A stretch of DNA of 64,000 nt from Candidatus Nitrosotenuis cloacae (GTDB lineage Archaea; Thermoproteota; Nitrososphaeria; Nitrososphaerales; Nitrosopumilaceae): contig NZ_JAPPVQ010000013.1 of NCBI RefSeq assembly GCF_026768455.1, positions 62,001 to 126,000 on the forward strand, in the 5' to 3' direction. Positions 56,571 to 64,000 of the stretch are shown here, one piece after another (the first letter of the stretch is position 1; every line of letters starts with the position of its first letter). A program made the translations under genes and the position numbers. A model generated the notes under the pieces. It was not told the origin of the DNA, searched no databases, and saw only the letters and a program-made list of their open reading frames with translations.

Positions 56571-59500
56571 TGGCAGACTCTTCTAACAAACGCTGGCCAA
56601 TCATTCAGGACTTACTAAAGCGAGAGGGAATCGCAAGACAGCACCTCAACTCATTTGACGAATTTCTAGAGCGCGGACTGCAGAGCATAATCGACGAGGT
56701 CGCACAAATCGAGATCGAAAATGCAGAGTATCCTTACAAGATTCAGCTTGGCAAAGTAAAACTGCAACAACCGCGAATGATGGAGCTTGACGGTTCAATC
56801 ACACATATCACTCCGGCGGAGGCAAGACTTCGAAACGTTTCATACTCTGCACCAATCATGATGGAGGCAAGCGTAGTAGAGGACGGAAAAATTCTGGAAT
56901 CCAGATTCGTCCACATCGGCGACATCCCGGTGATGGTGAGATCAAACGCATGCATTCTGCACAACTTTTCAACTCAGAAGCTAATCGAGCACGGCGAGGA
57001 TCCAAACGATCCTGGCGGATATTTCATAATCAACGGCTCAGAGCGAGTCATAGTAGGACTAGAAGACCTCTCATACAACAAGATAATAGTTGACAAGGAA
57101 AAGGTCGGAGGCAACGATGTCTTCAAGGCGAAGGTGTACTCCTCAATCGTCGGATACAGGGCAAAGCTTGAACTCGTAATGAAAAACGACGGACTCATCG
57201 TCGCAAGAATTCCTGGCTCTCCAGTGGACATCCCAGTTGTAACTCTGATGCGCGCATTGGGACTAGAGTCAGACAGAGAGATTGCAGCAGCAGTGTCGCT
57301 TGTGGACTCTATCCAAAACGAATTGGAGGCATCATTTGAAAAGGCAGGCGAGGTAAAGACAACCAAGGACGCAATCGTATACATCAGCAAGAGAATCGCA
57401 CCAGGAATGTTAGAAGAATTCCAAATCAAAAGAGCAGAGACGCTGCTTGACTGGGGACTCTTGCCACACCTAGGCAAGCACCAGGAGAACAGACGAGAAA
57501 AGTCCCAGTTCCTCGGCGAGGCAGCATGCAAACTAATCGAATTAAAACTCGGATGGATATCGCCTGACGACAAGGACCACTATGGAAACAAAGTGATCAA
57601 GTTCGCAGGCCAGATGCTCGCAGACCTGTTCAGGACCGCATTTAGAAACTTGGTCCGCGACATGAAATACCAGCTGGAAAGATCCGGACAAAAGCGCGGA
57701 ATCAACGCAGTAGCTGCTGCAATACGACCGGGAATTGTATCTGACAAACTAAACAATGCAATCGCAACAGGAAACTGGGGACGAGGCAGAGTCGGAGTCA
57801 CACAACTGCTCGACAGAACAAACTATCTCTCAACAATATCTCACCTAAGAAGAATCCAGTCACCTCTGTCCAGAACTCAGCCGAACTTTGAGGCAAGAGA
57901 CCTGCACCCGACACACTTTGGACGAATCTGCCCAAGCGAGACACCGGAAGGCTCCAACTGTGGGCTGGTAAAGAACCTGGCACTTTCAGCAATCATATCA
58001 GTTAACGTATCACCAGAAGAGATTGTCGAAAAACTGTACGACCTTGGAACCGTCCACTTTACCGACGCAAAAGAGGATCTAAAGCGCGACGGAACCCGAG
58101 TCTTCGTGGACGGCCGACTGGTAGGATACTACAAGGACGGCGACAAGCTTGTCGAGTCTCTCCGCGAGCTGAGACGAAGCTCAAAGATACACCCGCACGT
58201 AGGAATCTCGTTCTACAAGCCGGGAGTGGAGGGCGCAACAAAGCGACTATACGTAAACTGCAACGCAGGACGCGTGCTCAGACCATTAATAGTAATCAAG
58301 GACGGAAAGCCGCTCGTAACTCAGGAGCTAATCGACAAGATATCTAAGAAGCTGATGTCATGGAACGACCTGCTCAGAATGGGCGTCATAGAACTAAACG
58401 ACGCAAACGAGGAGGAGAACTGCTATCTTACACTTGACGACAAGGATACAAAAAAGTTCACACACCTTGAGATATTCCCATCAGCAATACTTGGTGCAGG
58501 CGCATCAATCATCCCGTACCCGGAGCACAACCAGTCGCCAAGAAACACATACGAGTCCGCAATGGCAAAACAAAGCCTCGGATTCTCAACTCCGATGATG
58601 AACACCAGCACCTACGTAAGACAGCACTTTATGTGGTATCCGCAGACACCAATCGTAACTACAAAGGCAATGAACCTGCTCGGACTTGAGGACAGACCGG
58701 CAGGACAGAACTGCGTAGTGGCAGTGCTGCCATTTGACGGATACAACATCGAGGACGCAATTGTGATCAGCAAAGCTGCAGTGGACAGGGGACTTGGCAG
58801 AACATTCTTCTTTAGAATTTACGAGGCAGAAGCAAAACAGTATCCTGGCGGAATGAGGGACAACTTTGAGATTCCAAACGCAGAGGACAACATACGCGGA
58901 TACAAAGGAGAAAAGGCATACCGATTACTAGAAGAGGACGGAGTCATCGCAACAGAATCTGCTGCAACAGGCGGAGACATTCTGATTGGAAAGACCAGTC
59001 CTCCAAGATTCATGGAAGAGTACAGAGAGTTTGAATCAAAGGGCCCGTACCGACGCGACACATCAATTGGCGTCAGACCATCAGAGACTGGAGTGGTGGA
59101 CACTGTAGCAATGACACAGTCAAGCGAGGGCGGCAAGATGTACAAGATTAGAGTTAGAGACATGAGAATTCCGGAAATCGGAGACAAGTTCGCATCAAGA
59201 CATGGACAAAAGGGAGTAGTCGGAATCCTTGCAAGATACGAGGACCTGCCATACACTGCAGAGGGAGTAATCCCAGACGTTCTCATCAACCCGCACGCAT
59301 TCCCGTCCCGTATGACTGTGGGCATGTTCATGGAGTCGATCTCAGGCAAGGCAGCGGCAGTACGAGGCGCCAAGTTTGACGGCTCTGCGTTCGTCGGAGA
59401 AAAGATGGATGAGATCAAGGCAGCACTTGAAGGCGGCGGACTAAAGTATTCTGGTAAAGAGGTAATGTACGACGGAAGAACCGGCAAGCCGTTCCAGGTA

Positions 59501-59917
59501 GAGGTATTCATCGGAGTAGTATACTATCAAAAACTGCACCACATGGTCGCAGACAAGATTCACGCAAGAGCAAGAGGACAGGTCCAGATGCTCACAAAGC
59601 AGCCAACAGAAGGAAGAGCAAGGGGCGGAGGTCTCAGATTCGGTGAAATGGAACGTGACTGCCTGATTGCATACGGCGCATCAATGATTCTCAAAGACAG
59701 ACTGCTTGACGAATCAGACAAGTCCGAGATATTTGTCTGCGAGAGATGTGGTCTTGTCGCATATCATGACGTTAAACAAAGAAAGTATGTCTGCAGAGTC
59801 TGCGGAGACAAGGCAAAGGTGTCATCTGTCTCAGTAGCATATGCGTTCAAACTACTACTGCAGGAAATGCAGAGCCTTAACGTAGCCCCAAGATTGATGA
59901 TAAAGGAGAGAGTGTAA
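56570..59917 (+). CDS. rpoB: RNA polymerase subunit B (unsplit RPB2 homologue)
   Basis: 1115 residues, a single chain covering both B'' and B'. Key blocks: GGYFIINGSERVIVGLED (lobe), GRICPSETPEGSNCGLVKNLA (fork), LPFDGYNIEDAIVISKAAVDRGLG (active-site Asp), FASRHGQKGVVG (hybrid-binding Lys), and the C-terminal zinc ribbon CERCGLVAYHDVKQRKYVCRVCG. It overlaps rpoA by the TAATG junction. The unsplit form contrasts with split B in methanogens and halophiles. Confidence 0.98.
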   Translation: MADSSNKRWPIIQDLLKREGIARQHLNSFDEFLERGLQSIIDEVAQIEIENAEYPYKIQLGKVKLQQPRMMELDGSITHITPAEARLRNVSYSAPIMMEASVVEDGKILESRFVHIGDIPVMVRSNACILHNFSTQKLIEHGEDPNDPGGYFIINGSERVIVGLEDLSYNKIIVDKEKVGGNDVFKAKVYSSIVGYRAKLELVMKNDGLIVARIPGSPVDIPVVTLMRALGLESDREIAAAVSLVDSIQNELEASFEKAGEVKTTKDAIVYISKRIAPGMLEEFQIKRAETLLDWGLLPHLGKHQENRREKSQFLGEAACKLIELKLGWISPDDKDHYGNKVIKFAGQMLADLFRTAFRNLVRDMKYQLERSGQKRGINAVAAAIRPGIVSDKLNNAIATGNWGRGRVGVTQLLDRTNYLSTISHLRRIQSPLSRTQPNFEARDLHPTHFGRICPSETPEGSNCGLVKNLALSAIISVNVSPEEIVEKLYDLGTVHFTDAKEDLKRDGTRVFVDGRLVGYYKDGDKLVESLRELRRSSKIHPHVGISFYKPGVEGATKRLYVNCNAGRVLRPLIVIKDGKPLVTQELIDKISKKLMSWNDLLRMGVIELNDANEEENCYLTLDDKDTKKFTHLEIFPSAILGAGASIIPYPEHNQSPRNTYESAMAKQSLGFSTPMMNTSTYVRQHFMWYPQTPIVTTKAMNLLGLEDRPAGQNCVVAVLPFDGYNIEDAIVISKAAVDRGLGRTFFFRIYEAEAKQYPGGMRDNFEIPNAEDNIRGYKGEKAYRLLEEDGVIATESAATGGDILIGKTSPPRFMEEYREFESKGPYRRDTSIGVRPSETGVVDTVAMTQSSEGGKMYKIRVRDMRIPEIGDKFASRHGQKGVVGILARYEDLPYTAEGVIPDVLINPHAFPSRMTVGMFMESISGKAAAVRGAKFDGSAFVGEKMDEIKAALEGGGLKYSGKEVMYDGRTGKPFQVEVFIGVVYYQKLHHMVADKIHARARGQVQMLTKQPTEGRARGGGLRFGEMERDCLIAYGASMILKDRLLDESDKSEIFVCERCGLVAYHDVKQRKYVCRVCGDKAKVSSVSVAYAFKLLLQEMQSLNVAPRLMIKERV

Positions 59918-62900
59918 TGTCAGTTCAAACAGTAAAAGCAATCGATGGAATCAAGTTCTCAGTCTGGTCTCCTACGGAAATCAGAAAGTACTCCGTTGCA
60001 GAGATCACAGCACCTGAAACATACGACGAAGACGGAATGGCAGTACAGGGTGGACTGATGGACGGACGCCTTGGAACACTCGAACCGGGACAAAAATGCC
60101 TCACATGCGGAAACACCGCGGCAAGATGCCCAGGACACTTTGGACACATCGAGCTTGCAGAGCCGGTACTGCACATCGCATTCATTGACAATATCCACAA
60201 ACTATTACTTGCAACATGCCGCTCCTGCTCAAGACTAAAGCTCCCTCAAGAGGAGCTTGACACATATGCGCAGGTCCACAAAAAAGAGGCGGCGTACACC
60301 ATCATCTCGCAAAAAAGAATCCCAGACGAGATACTGGACAAGGCAAAGAAGGCAAAAGAGTGCCCACACTGCGGCAAGCCACAGTACGACCTGATATTCA
60401 CAAAGCCGACCATCTTTATAGAAAAGACCGAAATCGGCGAACACAGACTGCTCCCAATCACAATCAGAGAGAGATTCACACAAATCCGCGACGAGGACAT
60501 ACGACTTCTTGGATACGACTCTACCACCGCAAGACCGGAATGGTTCATCCTGCAGGTACTACCAGTACCGCCGGTAACGGTAAGACCGTCCATCATACTT
60601 GAGACAGGAATTCGCTCGGAGGACGACCTCACACACAAGATGGTAGACATCATCAGGGTAAACCAGAGACTAAAGGAGAGCAAGGACGCAGGAACACCAC
60701 CGCTCATCGTGCAGGACCTAGTGGACCTATTACAATATCACACAACCACATACTTTGACAACGAGGTATCTGGAATACCGCAAGCTCACCACCGCTCTGG
60801 CAGGCCGCTAAAGACTCTGACACAGAGACTCAAGGGAAAGGAAGGACGATTCAGAGGATCACTCTCTGGAAAAAGAGTCGACTTTTCAAGCAGAACCGTA
60901 ATCTCGCCTGATCCAAACTTGGACCTCGGAGAGGTAGGAGTGCCGGAGACTGTGGCAAAGAAGCTCACCATTCCTGAGATTGTCACTGAATGGAACATCG
61001 AGAGAATGCGAGAGCTGGTAATCAACGGCCCAGACAAGTTCCCAGGAGTCAACTACATTGTACGACCTGACGGAGTGAAAATAAGACTGGACTTTGTAGA
61101 GGACCGCTCCATAATCGCACAGAACCTCGAAGTGGGATATCTTGTAGAAAGACACCTAGCAGATGACGACATTGTAATGTTCAACAGACAGCCGTCACTT
61201 CACCAAATGTCAATCATGGCACATTATGTCCGGGTGCTTCCTGGCAAGACATTCAGACTACACCCGTCGGTATGCCCACCATACAACGCAGACTTTGATG
61301 GGGACGAAATGAACCTGCACGTACCGCAATCCGAGGAGGCAAGAGCGGAGGCAATCTTACTAATGAGAGTCCAGGACCAGCTTATCTCACCAAGATACGG
61401 CGGACCAATCATCGGAGGACTAAGAGACTTTATCACAGGATCATACCTGCTGACAAAGGACGACACCGTACTCACACCGCAAGAGTTTGCCAATTATGCG
61501 ATGCTTGGAGGATACGACGGACCACTGCCGGAGCCTGCAGCAAAGAGCAAGGACGGACCAATGTTCACAGGAAAACAGCTATTCTCATTATTCCTACCAA
61601 CAGACTTTAACTTTGTAATCACATCCAAGTGGTCCAAGGGAACAAAGGGACAGCAAAAAGACGTAGTAATCAAAAACGGCCAGATGATATCTGGAGTAAT
61701 CGACAAGGCATCCATTGGAGCAGAAGAGCCGGAAAGCGTGCTGCACAGAATCGTAAAGGACTATGGCAACACAATCGCAAAGAAATTCCTAAACTCGGTA
61801 CTCATCGTCGCAAAGCAGTACATCACGCACTATGGATTCAGCTACGGATACGGAGACCTTGAGCTGTCAGACAAGGTAAAGTCCGACATACACGCAGGAA
61901 TCGACGAGACGTACAACCAGGTGTATGATCTGATTTCACAGGCAAAGAAGGGAACACTCAGACTGACAAGGGGACTTTCAGCAGAGGAGGCACTTGAGGC
62001 TTACATCGTAAACGAGTTATCAAAGGCAAGAGACAAGGCAGGAAACACCGCGGACCAGCAGCTGGACAAGAACAACGCAGCAAGAATCATGGCAACAACT
62101 GGCGCAAGAGGTTCCGCACTCAACATCGGCCAGATGGCAGGCGCCCTAGGCCAGCAGTCCCTGCGTGGAAATAGGATCAACAAGGGATACAACAACCGCG
62201 CACTGCCGCACTTTAGAGAAGGCGACGACAACCCAGATGCACACGGATTTGTAAAATCAAACTATAGAGACGGACTTTCAGCAATCGAGTTCTTCTTCCA
62301 CGCAATGGGTGGACGAGAGGGACTCGTAGACACCGCAGTCAGAACACAGCAAAGCGGATACATGCAGCGAAGGCTCATCAACGCACTCGAACACATCAAA
62401 CTTGAATACGACGGAACCGTAAGGGATCCTCACGGACACATCATACAGTTCCTGTACGGTGAAGACGGAATCGACGTATCAAAGTCCGACCACGGCGAGG
62501 CATTCAACATCAACAGACTGGTGGAATCTGAGACAATAGTCGACTCTGGCAAAAAGGCAACAAAGGAGGAATCAGAGGAACTTCTCAAGAAATTCACAAA
62601 GACGTTCAACCCAAGACTGACAAGTCTCGTGGAAGAGGGAATCTCACACTCAAAACTGAGCAGGGACGGAGTCGACAAGGTGCTCAAGAAGGCACTCGAC
62701 TTGTACAACAAGGCAAAGGCAGAGCCAGGACAGGCAGTGGGAATCGTAACTGCACAGTCCATCGGTGAGCCAGGAACTCAGATGACACTTAGAACATTCC
62801 ACTTTGCAGGAATCAGAGAGCGAAACGTAACACTCGGTCTTCCAAGACTCATCGAGCTGGTGGACGCAAGAAAGAAGCCGGTCACCCCGACAATGGACAT

Positions 62901-63705
62901 CTACTTGGAGGAAAAATACAAAAAGTCAAGGGAGAAGGCAATCGAGGTAGCAAGAAACACGCTCCAGACAAAGGTCAGCGCACTAGTTGAAAGCGCGGAC
63001 ACCGACTACTCATCACAGATTACGATCGAGTTGAGCCCTGCAGCGCTAAGCCAGAGGGGATGCACAGTAGAAGAGGTGGAGGCAGCACTGGCATCGAACA
63101 AGAAATTCAAGTTCGAGACAAGCGGACACACACTCACACTCACACTCGCAGAGACATCCGATGCGCCGACAGTAATTGCAATTAGAAACAAGGTACTCAA
63201 CGCAATAGTCAAAGGAGTTCCAGACATCACGCGAGTCACAGTCGCACAAAAGGACGAAGAATGGGTCATTCAGACAACCGGCTCCAACCTTGCAAAGGTG
63301 CTCGAGATTGACGGAATCGACAAGCGAAACGTCAGGACAAACAACGTCTTTGAGATTGCAGCAACACTTGGAATTGAGGCGGCAAGAAACGCGCTGATTA
63401 ACGAACTATCTACAACACTGGAGGACCAGGGACTTGAGGTGGACTCTAGATACATCATGCTCGTAGCAGACATGATGTGCTCACGAGGATACCTGCAGCA
63501 AATCGGACGACACGGAATCGCAGGAACAAAGGACAGCGTCCTTGCAAGAGCCGCATTCGAAATCACAGTACCTACAATCGCAGAGGCAGCCCTGACCGGA
63601 GAGGTCGAGGAACTAAAGGGTGTGACTGAAAACGTCATAGTAGGCAGCAACATCCCTGTAGGCTCAGGAACAGTCGACCTGTTCATGCAAGTATCAAAGA
63701 ACTAG
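59917..63705 (+). CDS. rpoA: RNA polymerase subunit A, fused A'+A'' (RPB1 homologue)
   Basis: 1262 residues in one frame. A' part: KCLTCGNTAARCPGHFGHIEL (zinc clamp), FRGSLSGKRVDFSSRTVISPDP, VMFNRQPSLHQMSIMAH, and YNADFDGDEMNLHVPQ (catalytic NADFDGD near residue 460). A'' part: PGQAVGIVTAQSIGEPGTQMTLRTFHFAG (trigger loop region), and TRVTVAQKDEEWVIQTTGSN through SRYIMLVADMMCSRGYLQ. In most archaea A' and A'' are separate genes; the fused form is a known mark of this phylum. A T-rich stretch follows the stop (63708-63714). Confidence 0.98.
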   Translation: MSVQTVKAIDGIKFSVWSPTEIRKYSVAEITAPETYDEDGMAVQGGLMDGRLGTLEPGQKCLTCGNTAARCPGHFGHIELAEPVLHIAFIDNIHKLLLATCRSCSRLKLPQEELDTYAQVHKKEAAYTIISQKRIPDEILDKAKKAKECPHCGKPQYDLIFTKPTIFIEKTEIGEHRLLPITIRERFTQIRDEDIRLLGYDSTTARPEWFILQVLPVPPVTVRPSIILETGIRSEDDLTHKMVDIIRVNQRLKESKDAGTPPLIVQDLVDLLQYHTTTYFDNEVSGIPQAHHRSGRPLKTLTQRLKGKEGRFRGSLSGKRVDFSSRTVISPDPNLDLGEVGVPETVAKKLTIPEIVTEWNIERMRELVINGPDKFPGVNYIVRPDGVKIRLDFVEDRSIIAQNLEVGYLVERHLADDDIVMFNRQPSLHQMSIMAHYVRVLPGKTFRLHPSVCPPYNADFDGDEMNLHVPQSEEARAEAILLMRVQDQLISPRYGGPIIGGLRDFITGSYLLTKDDTVLTPQEFANYAMLGGYDGPLPEPAAKSKDGPMFTGKQLFSLFLPTDFNFVITSKWSKGTKGQQKDVVIKNGQMISGVIDKASIGAEEPESVLHRIVKDYGNTIAKKFLNSVLIVAKQYITHYGFSYGYGDLELSDKVKSDIHAGIDETYNQVYDLISQAKKGTLRLTRGLSAEEALEAYIVNELSKARDKAGNTADQQLDKNNAARIMATTGARGSALNIGQMAGALGQQSLRGNRINKGYNNRALPHFREGDDNPDAHGFVKSNYRDGLSAIEFFFHAMGGREGLVDTAVRTQQSGYMQRRLINALEHIKLEYDGTVRDPHGHIIQFLYGEDGIDVSKSDHGEAFNINRLVESETIVDSGKKATKEESEELLKKFTKTFNPRLTSLVEEGISHSKLSRDGVDKVLKKALDLYNKAKAEPGQAVGIVTAQSIGEPGTQMTLRTFHFAGIRERNVTLGLPRLIELVDARKKPVTPTMDIYLEEKYKKSREKAIEVARNTLQTKVSALVESADTDYSSQITIELSPAALSQRGCTVEEVEAALASNKKFKFETSGHTLTLTLAETSDAPTVIAIRNKVLNAIVKGVPDITRVTVAQKDEEWVIQTTGSNLAKVLEIDGIDKRNVRTNNVFEIAATLGIEAARNALINELSTTLEDQGLEVDSRYIMLVADMMCSRGYLQQIGRHGIAGTKDSVLARAAFEITVPTIAEAALTGEVEELKGVTENVIVGSNIPVGSGTVDLFMQVSKN

Positions 63706-63748
63706 ATTTTTTAAAACCCATAAATCCAATTGACGGCATCTGCAGTTT

Positions 63749-64000
63749 GTGCTAAAGTATGTCGCCCTACTGCTTTTGGTAATTTCAACGGGCTCTGCGT
63801 TTGCGCAGATCCCAGACTATGACAAGCCGTATGCCCCAATCTACACCGACAAGTCAGTCTACAGCTGGACTGACAAAGTCCGCATAACTATTGCTGCACC
63901 AAGCTGGAACGAAAACACCCACGGAATCGACTCGATTGGAGACGACTCTGATCATGCAGTCAAAATATCCACTGCATCACACAAGCTGGAGCCGTACCGA
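63749..64000 (+). CDS. secreted protein, 3' partial
   Basis: 84 codons to the window end from GTG 63749. A TTTTTTAAAA stretch at about 63709-63718 gives promoter-like spacing. LKYVALLLLVISTGSAFAQ is a signal peptide. The mature part starts IPDYDKPYAPIYTDKSVYSWTDKVRITI, followed by APSWNENTHGIDSIGDDSDH. The 'YTDKSVYSWTDKVRI' pattern resembles the Ig-like N-domains of the sortase-tail surface proteins nearby. A C-terminal anchor cannot be checked. It replaces the ribosomal/NusA genes that follow rpoA in many archaea. Confidence 0.75.
   Translation, partial: MLKYVALLLLVISTGSAFAQIPDYDKPYAPIYTDKSVYSWTDKVRITIAAPSWNENTHGIDSIGDDSDHAVKISTASHKLEPYR

Overview
The window comes from an ammonia-oxidising-type archaeon of the Nitrososphaerota (Thaumarchaeota), most likely near the Nitrosopumilales. 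Support: archaeal RNA polymerase genes (rpoH, rpoB, rpoN) with a single unsplit rpoA, archaeal TFB, a stand-alone Lrp-type sensor domain, Kae1/Bud32, Taw1, archaeal-type S2/S4/S13, mevalonate kinase plus isopentenyl phosphate kinase, an S-layer-like protein, and three proteins with the PEFG-CTERM tail. Many genes have a TATA-like box about 25-30 bases before an ATG, GTG or TTG start, which suggests widespread leaderless mRNAs. The order-level placement is inference; no rRNA is present.

Layout. 1-3.4 kb: tRNA/nucleotide housekeeping (kae1, bud32, rdgB, taw1). 3.5-5.1 kb: a strongly folded candidate ncRNA, a CorA transporter, a 28-residue membrane protein and tRNA-His. 5.1-8.8 kb: an accessory island with a BNR-repeat protein, a 40-residue Cys-rich protein and an AbiE toxin-antitoxin pair bracketed by two direct-repeat copies sharing an identical 87-base core. 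8.8-12.6 kb: large secreted proteins (HYR-domain protein, matrixin-like protease). 12.9-16 kb: TFB, an Lrp-type sensor, a cluster of tiny zinc-binding proteins and a radical SAM enzyme. 17-27.8 kb: a long minus-strand block joining a Rieske protein, FAH hydrolase, GluRS, the archaeal isoprenoid steps (GGPP synthase, IDI-1, IPK, mevalonate kinase), MEMO, S2, enolase and RpoN. 27.8-37.8 kb: tRNA-Leu, translin, a nnrE/MBL/cobT operon, glmS, S4, S13, and a MoxR/VWA pair.

37.8-41.5 kb is a metal-handling locus: a two-domain multicopper oxidase overlapping a ZIP transporter, behind two palindromic operators that resemble DtxR boxes, with a convergent CDF exporter. 41.5-47.7 kb carries an S-layer-like protein, a CFI-box surface protein and a B12-binding radical SAM enzyme (candidate GDGT ring synthase). 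47.7-53.5 kb holds a VIT1/CCC1 transporter and a complete nickel-pincer cofactor set (larB, larC, larE), with malate dehydrogenase in the middle and a cysteine desulfurase coupled to larE. 53.4-56.1 kb has three tandem PEFG-CTERM surface proteins. 56.2-63.7 kb is rpoH-rpoB-rpoA, followed by the start of another secreted protein.

Most worth follow-up: the ncRNA at 3557-3650, the repeat-flanked AbiE module with its nested operators, the Cys-rich micro-protein, the DtxR-like operators before the oxidase/ZIP operon, and the larC-larE-desulfurase operon. All functions are assigned from motifs read by eye; no database search was run.
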